DNA of 64,000 nucleotides from Monilinia fructicola (lineage: Eukaryota > Ascomycota > Leotiomycetes > Helotiales > Sclerotiniaceae), in contig VICG01000014.1 of NCBI GenBank assembly GCA_008692225.1, positions 1,240,001-1,304,000 of the forward strand, given 5' to 3'. The number at the start of each line of letters is the position of its first letter. The first letter of the stretch is position 1. Of the stretch, positions 11,272 through 24,507 are shown in pieces. The position numbers and the translations under genes were made by a program. The notes beneath the pieces are model-generated. The model had not been told where the DNA came from. It searched no databases and worked only from the letters and a program-made list of their open reading frames with translations.

Positions 11272-12904
11272 TTACTACAAACAGCTAAAGCCGGCAGGGT
11301 CGGATCGAAGCGAGGGAGCTAAGCGCGCCAAGCGAAGCCAAGGTTGAGTGGCGAGGCTTGGGGGGAAGGGGGGTTGGATTGGTGGTGATTGATGATTGTG
11401 TACGGAGTACGGGATGGATGGATGGACGAAGGTTTGATATTTGATGGAGGATGGGTCGTTTTTTTATGCATGTTCATACGGAGTACGTGTACTTCAATGT
11501 GTGTTTCCTGGTCCGTTGATGTTCACGTTGCATGTTGATGGATGGAAAGTTCTAGGTGGATTTTATTATGGCGGGGCGGTGGCGGGGATGCAAAATTGGG
11601 AGGTTGCGTTTGGGTAACCTTACTCTGGGATTCGTTCCGACGGAGTACTCGGTACAGTAAAGAGGAATCGTGAGGTTGGGGTGGGGAGGATGGAGGACGG
11701 TGCGGTGAGGTAGGCGGTGGAGGGATTGATTCTATTTTCCGTCTTCCGTTTTCCGATCTTCCGTTTTCCGATCTTCCGTGTTCTGGTTTTGGGGTCTTGG
11801 TGAGTTCCTTGGATGGGGATGGTGGACGGTGGACGACGACGATGATGGATGGGATGGGATGGGTGGTGGGGTGCGTGGAATGTTGGAATGTTGGAAGGTT
11901 GGAAGGTTGGATGTTGGGATGTTGGGATGTGGATGTTAAGCGGTTGTGGACTTGTGGTACGTCGGTACGGTATGGTACGGTACTGTAGCAGCCTAATGGT
12001 TTCTACTGTATCGGTGGTTTGGTGTTAGTGTTAGTGTTGGAGGAGGAGCTGGGAGTGAACTAACTGGTGAATTGGGTGAACCGTTCTTGTGTGGGATCTG
12101 GTTTGGGGGGCCCGGATAAGAATACGGGTATACGATAAAATCTAAGTTTTGGGAGGAATGGGTTGGGATTTGAGGGGATGGATGGGAAGGGGAAGGGTTG
12201 GAGGCTTTGAGGGCAGGTGATAGGTTCTCGGTAGATGATGATACTTTGCGTCAGTACGAGTAGGGAGGTTTATACGGAGTATGCAACTGCACAATCAATG
12301 CATGAGATAACTTTGTTTTCTGTTTCTTCTTTTGTTTGATTCTTGCACATTTGAAACGAGATGAGGATGGATGGTGAGAAATGGTTGTTGTTTTGTAAGA
12401 TATAATAATAGTTACTTGTTAGTATCGCAGACACCTACTCGAGTAGATGAGTATTACTAGAATGGCTCAAGGTCTTTTTGGAAGGTTGAGAATATGGTTG
12501 ATGTTGTTAAGAGCTTGAGATATTTCTCTTATCAGAATAGAATTTATATACTCCGTACAGTCAGCGACTGACAGTCATACGGAGTACAGTCCGTTGGAAT
12601 CATACTGTAGAATGACATGCTCCGTACAGATAATCTGATCTACCCGCAAAAACGCTGGCGGCACTTTCTGGCAGTGCTGTGACGAACAGGATCAAAGTGT
12701 AATTATTTCATTATCCCTTGCTCGTTGCGTTGATGGGGAAGGGAGAGAAATGGATGGGTGGATGGATGGATGGATGGATGGTTGAATGATTTGATGGGTG
12801 TGTTGGATGCGTACGAAATGTTGATCTTATGATTCAATAGAACTATTGTATTAATTTAATAAAGTACGAGCGCATGTACTCTGTGCGTATGCGTATAGAA
12901 GAGT

Positions 12905-13125
12905 TTCTAGGTATAAGTAATAGATAATAAGTAATAAGTAATAGATAATATATATACATTATTATCTATATATATAGATAGATAATATATAGATTATAGA
13001 GTGTTTTTAAATATATAACTATATATCTAGATCTACGGGTATGGATATGTATATATAGAATATATATACGTAATATATATATAAGATATATATATATATA
13101 TACATACATATATATAATATCTACT
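12905..13125. repeat. AT/TA-rich simple-repeat tract
   Basis: Runs of TATATA, ATAGATAATA and TAATAAGTAATAG units make a low-melting tract with repeated short units; no gene inside. Confidence 0.8.
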
Positions 13126-13555
13126 CCATATACCTACTTACCCCTGGCTTGAATGCAGATTCTTAAACTCCCTGGTGGCCCCCTTCAAATTCCTCCCTGT
13201 CTGTAAATAAATATACAGAGTAAAGTATAAAATGATGGTTTATCCTTTTCAACTCTCCATCATAGATACAACAAGTAACCTGGAAGTATCTAACTTACAT
13301 CTAATCCTTGAGTTAATCCTTTGGAAAATAAGATTCAGCATTAATAAGATTGACATAATATTAAGATTCAAAGCCCCAAGTTTCCACAATATTCACATCC
13401 ATCCTCCACCCACAACGTCCAGAGTGCAAAGTCAAATCTTAACTTCTTACCTGCCTTACCTATGAAGGTTACGTCAAGACGATGTTTTAGCTGAAAATAG
13501 ATGCTAAGGACCTGGTAAGAGATTCAAACAAACAAACACCTTGTTTATTTATATG

Positions 13556-13656
13556 AGAGAGCGAGAGAGAGCGAGAGGGAGAGAGAGAGAGAAAAAGAGA
13601 GACAGAGACAGACAGAGAGAGAGAGAGAGAGAGAGGGAGGGATATAGAGAGAGATT
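13556..13656. repeat. Imperfect (GA)n tract
   Basis: Long purine tract of GAGA/GAGAGC units on the + strand. Confidence 0.85.
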
Positions 13657-14170
13657 GAGTATTGAGGATTGACTATTATTGACTATTGAAGCTCGAACTT
13701 TATTCCTCCATCTTATTCTACTCTGCTTGATTCGACTCGACTCTACAATAGAATACAATATAACACAATAAATACAATACAACACCACACAATAATACAC
13801 TACACTACACTACACCACACCACACCACACTACACCATACAACGCGATCCCATCAATACCTTCACCCCTTTCTCATATTCCCCTCACTCGCGGAAGAATT
13901 GGAAGGTGTGATCATTGATGAAGCTCCATCGTTGAATGTCTAAGCTTCTCATCGGTATCTCGCTTCCGAAAGTATACGTCTACACGTACATACGATACGG
14001 ATCAGTGGCATCGGAATGTAATCTTACAAGCTCTCACCAAAAGACAGATAGTAGATAGCTTGGAACTTTTGCTTGAAGTTTCGGTATTGGTACACGCTTT
14101 TGTATGCTCCTCTTGTACTGTACGGCACTGTCCTCTCTTCGAGCAATACAAGACATCAAACATCAGATAT

Positions 14171-14264
14171 CAGATACCAAATACAAGAAGATAGGTATCA
14201 GATACAAGATACCAAATACAAGATACCAAATACAAGATACCAAATACAAGATACCAAATATAGA
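14171..14264. repeat. Tandem repeat of about 14 bases (ATACCAAATACAAG)
   Basis: Several head-to-tail copies of a 14-base unit ATACCAAATACAAG with minor variants; no spacers, so this is a minisatellite. Confidence 0.85.
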
Positions 14265-14742
14265 ATCACAACTACGAATACACTCACGATAGATCTCAGG
14301 AGACAAACAGACAGACACACAGACAGACATACACATACATATCTTACACCCATACATACATACCTAATCGATCGACGGCTAATACATAATACACAGTTGA
14401 AGGACTCAATCGTATTGTATTAGGACGTTACATTACATTTACATTTACATTACATTACATTGCAGTACATTACAGTACATTCAATACCTTGCATTCATTA
14501 CCTTCCTTACCTTCTCCTTCCTTAACCTTCCTTTTCTTACTTTGTCACCTTCTACCTTACCTTGCCTTACCTTGCCTTGCCTTACCTTACCTTACCTTAC
14601 ATTTACATTGACATTCACATCTGACGTTACTTTCCAACTTATTAATGTCCTTGTTTTGTGTCTCTTTCTCGGTTGGCTGAATTACAATCTTTGCTTGGCC
14701 CCTCGTTGTGTGTGATCAACATTACCACACCACCCTTTCATC

Positions 14743-17700
14743 ATGGTTCGCATCTCTTTACCACATCGTCTTAAAACTTACACCAAGTCCAGTCCTCGGA
14801 ATACAAGCCCGATTTCAAACAACAGCAACAACAACAACAACAAAAACAAAAATATCAACAACAGCAACACCAGCATCAACAATAACAACAACAGCAACAA
14901 TATGAAGTATAAAAATAGCGCAAGAGATTCGAGTCCAGAGGGCAATGGTATCAAAGTCAACGGATTGGTGTTGAAAGTTGTTGTTCTCAAGGTATGCATT
15001 GATTGTCCGAATCCACTTTTGTTCACCAGTTCATGCCGAGCGAGCTGGGAATGAGCTCCAAATATTGATTCTGATGATGTGTTCAATCATATTACCTATG
15101 TTAATCTTTATCTTTTCAACAGGCTAGAAATTTGGCGGCAAAGGACAAGAGCGGGACCTCTGATCCTGTAAGTACATGCCTCGCACCTTATCGTGTCGTT
15201 CATGCCCTGCAGAGCCAACAGTCACTAACGTGCGAATGGTAGTATCTAGTCCTCACACTCGGAGATGAAAAGAGCACCACTCATACCATACAGAAGACAC
15301 TGAATCCAGAATGGAACGTTACTTTACAATTGCCAATCACCGGCACAAACTCCTTACTTCTCGATTGTGTCTGTTGGGATAAGGATAGATTTGGGAAGGA
15401 TTATTTGGGCGAATTCGACCTTGCCCTCGAAGATATATTCTCCAACGACTCACATGAACAGGACCCCGCATGGTACCCTCTGCGCTCGAAAAGACCTGGT
15501 GGAAAGAAGGATAGTAATGTTTCCGGAGATGTCATGCTTCAGTTTACATTGTTCGATACGACAAATCCTGGGGCCAGCTCTCATCATATCTTGGAGAAGT
15601 TCAGGACTTTGGTAGGAGTTGAGAGTCCTGGTGTGGTTACACCTTCAAGAGACCAAGATTCAATCACGCCGGGTACGGAATTGGGAGAGGATGATTATTT
15701 CGATGAGGGCACCGAGCCAAGCGATGAAACCGATGATCCGTCGAAACCCGAGAATGTTGAAAAACGACGGAAGAGATTGCGACTCAAGGGGCTGAGGAAG
15801 AAGAAAGAATCGAACACATACGAGTTTTCCGGTGAGAGCGAGGTTGTTGGAATTGTTTTCTTGGAGATTGGCAAAGTTACGGATCTTCCCCCGGAGCGAA
15901 ACATGACAAGAACGTCGTTCGATATGGATCCTTTCGTCGTTGCATCCTTGGGAAAGAAGACCTACCGAACCAGAGTGATTCGACACAATTTGAACCCAAT
16001 CTTCAATGAGAAGATGATTTTCCAAGTTCTCAGGCATGAACAAACCTACTCTCTCGCATTTACCGTGATTGATAGGGACAAGTTGTCTGGAAATGACTTT
16101 ATTGCTTCAGCAGTATTGCCGGTCAAAGATATCACCGATACGGCTCCAGAAGCTGATCCGGAAACCGGTCTTTATGCCATGAGAGATCCTCCTGATCTCA
16201 GTAACTTGTCGGTACAACAACCTCAAGCAAAGGGCTCACGATTCAAATTGCCAATGTCGAGATCGACATCTTCACAAAGTTTAAATAAATTGGGACGTCC
16301 AATCATGAAGAGGGAAACCTCGAGTCAAAACACAAACAATGGGGGAATTTCTGGGAAAACTACACCAACGCTCGCTCCTACTAGTGTCCCTGCAGCCAAT
16401 CCCACAGGCCTATCTCCGAATGACGCTCTATTGCCACCTCCAGTGGTCGAGCCAGAAGAATCATCAGAGCAAGGAGATCCTGACTTGCACTCATTTGAGG
16501 TTCCCCTGAAACTCAAAAATGCGGAAAAGTGGGAGGAGAAGCATAGCCCAGTCTTGTATATCAAGGCTAAATATGCCCCTTATCCAGCTTTACGCCAGCA
16601 GTTTTGGAGAGCGATGCTTAGGCAATATGATAGTGATGAGAGTGGGTGCATCAGTAAGGTGGAACTTACGACCATGTTGGACACACTTGGCTCCACCCTC
16701 AAAGAGTCCACAATCGATGGATTCTTTAGACGCTTCCAATTACCAAATGCAGATGGGCAATTCTCAGAGTTGACCGTTGATCAAGCCGTCATCTGTTTGG
16801 AGGATCAACTACAGCAAAAGCAGCCCGAGACGCATCTCGGAGATAAGATGAGGAATTTGATGCCTGATACATCCGCAATCAAGAATGCTATACCCAGTCA
16901 ACTTGGGGGAACGCGCGCAGATCGATCAACCGATACAGCCCATTCCGCACCATCAGAGATTACCCTCAGTCAGTTTCAGTCAGAGAGCTCTGAAGCCCCA
17001 TTCCCATCGACGCAATCGGTCGACCAGTTGGGCACTGCTGGAGAAGAAGGAGAATTATTGGACTCGGATGATCTCAATAACCAAACGGAAGAACACGTGG
17101 TTGAGATTAGAGAGTGTCCAATCTGTCATCAACCCCGTCTCAACAAACGTTCTGATGCTGATATCATCACGCACATTGCTACCTGTGCGAGTCAAGATTG
17201 GCGCCAAGTTGACAATCTTGTCATGGCTGGATTTGTCACGTCTAGTCAAGCTCAGCGCAAATGGTACTCTAAAGTCATTACAAAGATCTCGTATGGTGGC
17301 TACAAACTCGGTGCAAATTCAGCCAATATTCTTGTGCAGGATCGTATCACTGGACAGATCAACGAGGAGAGAATGAGCGTTTACGTTCGTTTGGGCATTA
17401 GACTGCTATATAAAGGATTGAAATCTAAAGAAATGGAAAAGAAGAGAAGTAAGCTTGGAATTTATTATATATTTAGTGAGAAACCTAGTAGAACAATTGC
17501 TAATGTGAATCCAGTTCGCAAGCTTCTCAGAGGCTTGAGTTTCAAACAGGGTGTCAAGTATGATGATCCTGCTTCGGCAGCTGAAATTCAGAAATTCATT
17601 AATTTCCATCAATTGGACATGAGCGAAGTTCTCCTTCCATTGGAACAATTCAAGAATTTCAATGAATTCTTCTATCGTCAACTCAAACCAGGTGCACGAC

Positions 17701-18575
17701 CATGTTCCGCACCAGATAATCCTCGCATCATTGTTTCACCTGCCGATTGTAGATCAGTTGTCTTTAATAGAATGGATGAAGCGACCAAGATCTGGGTTAA
17801 AGGTCGCGAATTTTCGATTGAAAGACTCCTCGGTAATGCATATCCAGAGGATGCACGACGATACACAAACGGTTCTTTGGGTATCTTCCGTCTTGCTCCA
17901 CAAGATTATCATCGCTTCCACATTCCAGTTGATGGTGTGATGGGCACCCCCAAAACTATTGAAGGAGAATATTATACCGTCAATCCTATGGCTATTCGAT
18001 CCGCACTTGATGTGTATGGAGAGAACGTGCGAGTCGTCATTCCAATTGATTCTCCAGAACATGGAAGGGTCATGGTTATTTGTGTAGGAGCCATGATGGT
18101 GGGAAGCACAGTTATTACTCGCAAGGCAGGTGAAAATGTCAAGCGTGCCGAGGAACTTGGATACTTCAAATTTGGCGGTAGTACTATTCTTCTATTGTTT
18201 GAAGAGGGTGCTATGAAATATGATGATGATCTGGTGGGCAATTCCAGTCAGGCTTTGGAAAACTTTGGTAAGTCCTTCATTTTAGTTTCGCCCAGTAGGA
18301 TGAGAGGAAAATTGCTGATGGTACGCAAATAGATCCGTGTTGGAATGTCCATTGGTCATCATCCAAGTCAAGGACAACATACGCCAGATATGCGCAAGAA
18401 TGAAGAAGATATTACAGAACTAGAGAAGGCCGAAGCAAAGAGGAGAATTGAAGGAAGTATCTCGAATCAGGGGGACAATTTACCGGGAAGACTTCCAGGG
18501 CTGATATGGCGGGATAGTTTTGGTTGTGTAGAAAAGACATTTAATGTATTTGGAGCGATGATCATGGTGTTATAG
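14743..18575 (+). CDS. PSD2: Phosphatidylserine decarboxylase, PSD2 type with two C2 domains and an EF-hand
   Basis: Exons 14743-14991, 15123-15167, 15243-about 18267 and about 18333-18575 give roughly 1,185 residues, close to fungal Psd2. In order: an Asn-rich leader (about 23-55), a C2 domain assembled across exons 1-3 (about 72-200), an acidic/basic linker, a second C2 (about 298-420), a Ser/Pro linker, an EF-hand-like loop (YDSDESGCISKVEL, about 560), a Cys-x2-Cys-x15-His-x3-Cys cluster (about 724-747) and the decarboxylase core with DYHRFHIPVDG, PIDSPEHGRV and the GGST self-cleavage motif (about 1076). Cleavage there creates the pyruvoyl group that converts phosphatidylserine to phosphatidylethanolamine in endomembranes. 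The last junction is unclear: the GT donor at 18268 puts exon 4 one base out of frame with the conserved RVGMSIGH ending, so a one-base indel or another junction is needed. Confidence 0.88.
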
Positions 18576-18781
18576 AAAGGGAAAGCCGAAAGAAGAGAAA
18601 AAGAAAAAAGAACAGATGCATATGATTACATTCGACATTGAAGTGCTCAGTCGGGTTGGGAATTGGACGGTTGCAGGGGTGGGATGGCGTTTCTTGATCT
18701 TTCCTTACCTAGGTATTTGTGGGGGGAGGGCAAGGCATGATTTGGTAGGACGAATGAAAGAGACATGCATGGATGGATGTA

Positions 18782-18842
18782 TGCATGGAAACATGGAAGC
18801 ATGGAAGCATGGAAACATGGAAGCATGGAAGCATGGAAGCAT
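18782..18842. repeat. Minisatellite of GCATGGAA/ACATGGAA units
   Basis: About seven head-to-tail 8-9-base units in the intergenic region. Confidence 0.8.
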
Positions 18843-19303
18843 GACTGGATGGCTTGGTGGGATAGGAAAATGTTCAAGCATACAATTGAGCGATGGTTTT
18901 TAGGATAGACATGGCAGTCAAGAGAGCAAATGAATGATATCAAAGAGCCAAAGAAAGATGAGCATTGAAGATTATTATGATTGTGAGTGATTGATTTTGT
19001 TGTGTGTTGGATGTGTGTTGGATGTGTTGCTGTATTGTGTTTTGGATGATGTGCAATGAGAGCGAGAGAGCGAGAGAGGCAGAGAGAATATAACCTTCCA
19101 AAGGCGCTTGAGGATTCCGGGCTCTGTTGTAGTTGTTGTCCTGGATGGATATGGGAATGAATGGGTTTTTGCGATAGGTGGGTGCTGGCTTTCGTGGTTC
19201 GGTCGGTGGGCTTTCAGAAGAGGTTTACGGGGGTTGGATGCGGGGTTGGCAGTGAGGTTAGTAGTAAGTAGTGAGGTATTTTCAAAGTCAAGCTGGGTGG
19301 AGA

Positions 19304-19335
19304 GAAGAAGAAGAAGAAGAAGAAGAAGAAGAAGA
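19304..19335. repeat. (GAA)n microsatellite
   Basis: Uninterrupted GAA/AGA trinucleotides. Confidence 0.9.
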
Positions 19336-19731
19336 GGGTCAAGAGGGTCAAGAAGGTGACTAACTCCTTGGGTATGGGTATGGATATGGGTATGGGGTTG
19401 GATTTGGATTTGGGATCACGGAGGGAATTGAATACGCAGCATGTCACAGTTCCGGGTCGGCACGCAAGAAGACATCGAAGCACGTATGTTGAAATCCAGG
19501 AATCTTTATATCGGATCTGCAATGTAATGATGGTGGCGGCATCCCAAAAAAGCCACCCCCACCCGACGGAATCTATGGCACCCATTTTTTGACCCAGGGA
19601 CGAGCTTTGTCTGGCTCCTCGGATCTGAAGATCCGCCCGAGATCCCGATCCCAGCATGTCCGCACCCGAGCAGGTGATGTTGATCCAAACCCCCAACTCC
19701 CAGCGCGCGATAAGCAAGACAAGACGAAACT

Positions 19732-21465
19732 CTACATCCAGAAATCCCACTGGCGCTTCCACCACGGCCAGCCGGCCTTGATCCTCCTCTCTTCATCCAG
19801 CTCCGCTCGGAAGGCCACCAAGTCGAGCTCGCGGCGCCCCTCGTCGATATCGATCTGGCCGAGATCGACGCCCCAGGACCATTCCTTGTAGTACACCTTG
19901 TAGCCGACGAAGAAGAGGATGACGACGGGCGCGGCGAGATAGGCCTGGAAGAAGGCCTCGGCGTCGGGCTTTCCCCCGATGGGGAAGAGCGCAACGTAGA
20001 ACTGCGCCACGAGGCAGAGCCCCACGAGGCCGAGGCCAATCCACGAGCCGATGACGCCGAACATGGCGGCAAAGGGGAGATCGTCGGTGGTGCGTCCGTT
20101 CATGGCCCAGACTTTGCGGAAGCGGATGTGGGCGTAGCAGATGGAGCCCCAGGTGAAGAAGTTGGAGAGGCCCGAGAGCGAGAGGAGCCAGGTGAAGATG
20201 GTGGAGCCCTGGGGGGCGACGTTCACGTAGGCGAGGAGGCCGAGGGCGAGGGCAAAGGCGATGGCGACGTATGGGCGGCCGTGTTTGTCGACCTTGCTGC
20301 CCCATGATGGGCCCATGTTTTTGGCGCAGAGGGCTTGGATGGTACGAGTCGAGGCGAAGGTACAGGAGGTCGCGACGGAGATGACGGAGAGGGTGATGAC
20401 GGCGTTGAAGATGGAGGGCAGGATCTTGATGCCCGCGAGGCGGAAGGAGAGGACAAAGGGGGAGTAGGATGTGTGGCCCCCGGAGGCCTTGGAGAGCGTA
20501 GGATCATTCGAGGGAACGATGAGGCCGAGGATGAAAAGCGAGACGACGTAGAAGAGGGAGATGCGCCAGAAGACTTGCTTGGTCGCTTTGGGGATGGATT
20601 TGCGTGGGTTGTCGGCTTCGGCCGCAGCTAATCCGACCAGTTCGGTTCCGCCAAATGCAAAGGAGGCCGTCACGAAGACGGAACAGAATCCCTTGAAGCC
20701 GTTGCGGAAGGCGCCGGGGTTCTCCCAGTATTTGGCGCCAATGTAGCCACGGTTGTCGGTTGGCACACCGCCACAATCGATGATGACGCCGAGGATGATG
20801 AAGCCGATGATGGCAATTACTTTGATCAACCCAAGAACGAATTCGACTTCGCCGTATCCTTTGACACCAAAGAGGTTGACGATGATAACCAGGACCAGAA
20901 AGATAGTAATCCAGACTCCGACGTTGACGGATGGATCGCCGGAATTGTCGGGATCGGTCCAGAAGCCCAGCGTGATACCGGCAGCCGTTAATTCGAAAGG
21001 GAGAATGACGAGCCAATTGATGGCGTAATTCCATCCCATAGCGAAACCCCATCCTCTATCGATGAAACGAACGGAATAATTGTAGAAGGAACCTTGGACG
21101 GGGTAGAGAGCTGTAGCACGTCACATTAGCTGATGCCACCTTTCCCCAATGCAAGTAGAGGGATTAAACAAGAGCGCGCGTATCTTACCAGCTAGTTCTC
21201 CCAGGGCATTGACGGTAAGCAGTAACATGATACCAATGATGATAAAGTCGATAATCAACGAAGCCGGCCCACCAGAATGCAGCGCAGAACCCGATCCGAC
21301 GAATAGACCCGCTCCAATGGAACCACCAATTGCAATCATTTGCATGTGTCGACTCTTCAATTGCCTCTTCAACTGGCCAGTTTGGCCAACCTCGATGTCG
21401 CCATCAGTGCCGGGTGATGGGGGCGACACATCAGCCGTGTATTTCTCCTTGTCGTTGAAAGACAT
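19732..21465 (-). CDS. Amino-acid permease (APC superfamily, yeast amino-acid transporter family)
   Basis: Exons 21189-21465 and 19732-21110 (intron 78 bases, phase 1) give 551 residues. I chose the ATG giving MSFNDKEKY; an in-frame ATG 27 bases upstream is possible. The cytosolic N-terminus is followed by the family hallmark RHMQMIAIGGSIGAGLFVGS in the first membrane helix, then GPASL, and about twelve hydrophobic helices including FGGTELVGLAAAEADNPRKSIP, the typical helix-6 loop signature. The C-terminus carries KAGWPWWKRQWDFW, common in this family. It acts as a plasma-membrane proton-coupled amino-acid importer. The gene is notably GC-rich relative to its flanks, like the HAD phosphatase. 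Substrate range cannot be read from sequence. Confidence 0.93.
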
Positions 21466-23756
21466 CGTTATCTCTTCGAGGAATTCTTGCAACGACCGAG
21501 TGAAACTCTGGGTTGGCGATCCCGATAAGAAAGGAAGAAGAGGGGAAGAGGGGCGGAAGGGAATAGAAGGCGCAGTTTCGAATTCGATTCACTCTGCCGA
21601 GTATGATATCGAAAGACGAAGATAGATATGCAAGCACCAGGCACGAGAGAGAAACGAACGTTGAGAAGAAGAGGACAGAAATCCCAAGTGACCTTGCGTA
21701 ACGTGGAGTACTTATACACGAGACCCTCTGCCCTGAGCATCTCTCGTTGCGTCTCCCATGGTATTGCCATACGCCACCAACGGCGATCTTGGCTTTGGGC
21801 ACGCACATGTACATGCATCAGTTATCAGCCCTCGTGCTTCGTAACCGATACGGGTAATCCAGAGGCAAAGTCAAATTCCCATTCGAAATTCAAATCAAAA
21901 CAGGGCTACGAGGGCATTTGCTCCCCTTGCAAGTGATACGGCTTTCTCCCTCGCTCATTGGGGGGAGCGCGACGAACGGAGCATGAAAGCTAAAGCTTAC
22001 CTTACTCTGCATCCAGCGCATGCAGGTCGAGAGTGTTCCGTGGTGAGGGTGCACTCTGTACGGTGGGTGGTACCTCTACCTGTCTACCTACGGCAAGCCC
22101 GACTCCATACTTTGGCACGAGGAATTTAAAGCCTATGCATCGCGTTTATCAGTTGGTCTCGAGATAGGATCCCGGTATTGCTAGTACGACATGGACAGGT
22201 ATGCGATGGACGGGCATTGGCATTGTCTTGGAGCGCGATAGCCAAGATTAGATGGCAGATGGGAGATAAGACGGGGAGGGGATGGGAGCCACGCCAACCT
22301 CGTCGCTCCTTATCACACGGAGGATATCGCAGTCTGTAAATGTGCGTGGATGTGTGCGAAATTCCAACACAGTAACATGACCTGGGCTTGTTTGGCACGA
22401 CGGCCGCAGATTAGCCCCGCGACGATTGGGGATGGTGCGCTCGGAGGAATATCCCGAATCAGTGTGTGGGAGTGGATTGCGCGCGCCATACGCTGTTTGG
22501 AATGGTGCGTCGCTCTCCTGCGGTTTCATTCGCTGCTCGTGATGCCCCGGCGCAGGAGGGGCAGGGATGGCATGGTGGGCGACAGCCCAAACCCCGGTTG
22601 ATAGATAAGGGAGCGCAGGGTCGCTTCCCAAATTCCTGTGAGAAAGGCTCGGCTGAGATCACAGCCAATTAGCTTTGTCGATTCATGGTACCGTACGGAG
22701 TAGCACGCCGCCAGTCAACCAACGGTAGTGGCCTTCTTAGCATTCCAAGGTTCGTCTCATTTCTTCTAGAAGAAGACTTCTTTGCATGCGTATAAACTCT
22801 GTTTAGACTTCTATCGGACCGAGGCGGCGGACATTGAAGCTCGTTTCTACAGTAGCAGAGTGAGGATGAAGGGGCTCGCAGTACGGTGGGAGTGACTCCT
22901 AGCTACCTAGGTATCTATGTGGTAAAGATACGCACGGCTTTCGAGACAGCGATAAGGATATATTAAAGGATGGAGAGGACGGACAACTGTTGGGTTTAAA
23001 TTTGGAATTGGACGATTGTCATCTAAATATCATGCCAGTCATTAAAATTACAATATACTTTTACTTTTATGTAAACACAGTGTACTGTACATTGTAAATG
23101 TGTATTCCAGGTTGCGTATATACTCCGTATGGTTAGTTACATATGAAATAAGCCAGTGGTATCCACAGTCTATCCCTACTCTCATGTCAATTGGACAGTT
23201 CTGTCTCATCCTGGCAGAGTCGGAGTAGTCCAATTCCTTAATCAATAGATGGGTTCAGACATCAAGGTCCAACACAATGAACACATGGATGGAATCTCCG
23301 GCGTCGCGGGGTATAGCTGCGAGCCTGCGCCTACTTCACTGCATTTCTCCACATTCTCCTTGCTCCACTTCCATCCACAGAGTACACTGACAATACTGTC
23401 CTGTACCTTTCAAAATACCATGCCATGTGTGCCCTTTGGATCCAGACTCCCACATTGGATTCCCAAAGACCATAAAATCTCCATAGGCGACCACAACACA
23501 TCCTCTGACTCGTCCTTCACGCCAAACCACCTAACCTCCAAAACTCCTAGCCCCTCTAGCCCCTAGTACCCTCCCCAGAAAGCACCATACATCTGTCCCC
23601 CTTGAAACCTTATTCCTCAAATGAGGCAACAGACCGTCAATTACCGCCCCGCATAATTCTCGTATCTAATGCGGAACTTTTCGCTCTTCGTGTGGCTTGG
23701 CTCCAGAGCGCACTGGACCGATGTCTAGCTAGTACATCCTACCTACTACTACTATG

Positions 23757-23796
<40 letters not shown>

Positions 23797-24507
23797 GCGC
23801 TGGTCAGGCCTCTCACGATAACATGATCCTGTTACGCTTTTAATGTGCACATCGTCAGACGGGGCGATCTCGCAATGGGTTTTCTTGAATCGATTCATGA
23901 TTTATTGACTATCGAGGAGAATCTAGCCTGGCTCTACTTTCCAAGGCTCGCTCGTAACCAGCAAGATCGGTAAATGTACCGTGCTCAATCGTCATTAAAT
24001 AACTCGTAGGAGATTCTTCAACGTATCATGATTTGGAGATTGCTAATAAGTAGGTATAATGAATCCTCAACTATTCCCAATTAGAGTTTGGCGAACAGTT
24101 CGGATGCTGAATGGAGGTCCTGACGCTCAATACCTGTCGGCTGTGTACGTAATAGTTTTCTTCCCCGCCATTTGTCTGCTTGAATTAGTTCCTAGTCACC
24201 CCGCAAAAAAGGAGAGAGAGATGAAGAAAAAGATGAGCCTTTTGATATTTATTTGTAAGCGAGCGTTATATTTCCATCGAACGAGCTGACTCTTCCAGTT
24301 GAGCCGAATCTTCCTAAGCTTCCGAATCTTCCGAATGGTTGAAATTGCTGGAACAGCTTGAATCTTTGAATAGGATTGTGGTGTGAAATGAGGGGAATCT
24401 CTGGAACATTTTGAATCTCTGAAATGGTCTCCGTAAAGCTTCGAAGAAATTGGTCGTGTCTCAAGAAGCCAGATGGACGGCTATAATTGCTCATACATGC
24501 CAGGGTA
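21466..24507. other. Intergenic region, 3 kb
   Basis: Upstream of the permease and downstream of the RHS gene. Contents: TACGGAGTA at 22694-22702, TACCTAGGTA at 22904-22913, TACTCCGTA at 23121-23129, and a (TAC)n repeat at about 23750-23797. Overlapping open frames near 22.1-22.7 kb are not recognisable proteins. Confidence 0.55.
23750..23797. repeat. (TAC)n microsatellite
   Basis: Around fifteen TAC/ACT trinucleotides in a row. Confidence 0.9.

Larger units (their letters stand above)
10047..14742. other. 4.7-kb intergenic region rich in microsatellites and TACGGAGTA motifs
   Basis: No gene recognised. It carries many simple repeats (TACA-type near 10770-10840, poly-C near 10856-10875, GA runs, TGGA runs, TATA tracts, a 14-base tandem repeat, CCTTAC runs) and clustered copies of the palindrome-like TACGGAGTA/TACTCCGTA (for example 11401, 11477, 12273, 12549 and 12578). 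The distal part is probably the regulatory region of the decarboxylase gene. Confidence 0.6.
18576..19731. other. Intergenic region between convergent genes
   Basis: 3' flanks of the decarboxylase (+) and permease (-). It has a TACCTAGGTA palindrome at 18706-18715, an imperfect tandem repeat of CATGGAAGCATGGAAA at about 18782-18842 and a GAA repeat at about 19304-19335. No gene recognised. Confidence 0.6.

Noticed and set aside
14171..14264. Regular repeats considered as a CRISPR array
   Set aside because: Units are contiguous without unique spacers and the genome is eukaryotic; it is a minisatellite.
18268..18332. Reading straight through the last decarboxylase intron
   Set aside because: The frame stops within the intron, and conserved C-terminal sequence resumes after a normal AG.
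19214..20507. Open frames overlapping the permease 3' half
   Set aside because: Shadow frames of the permease; Pro/Arg/Ser-rich as expected for wrong-frame GC-rich coding sequence.
22126..22672. Overlapping minus- and plus-strand frames of 68-127 residues
   Set aside because: No recognisable protein and both strands are open, so probably compositional.
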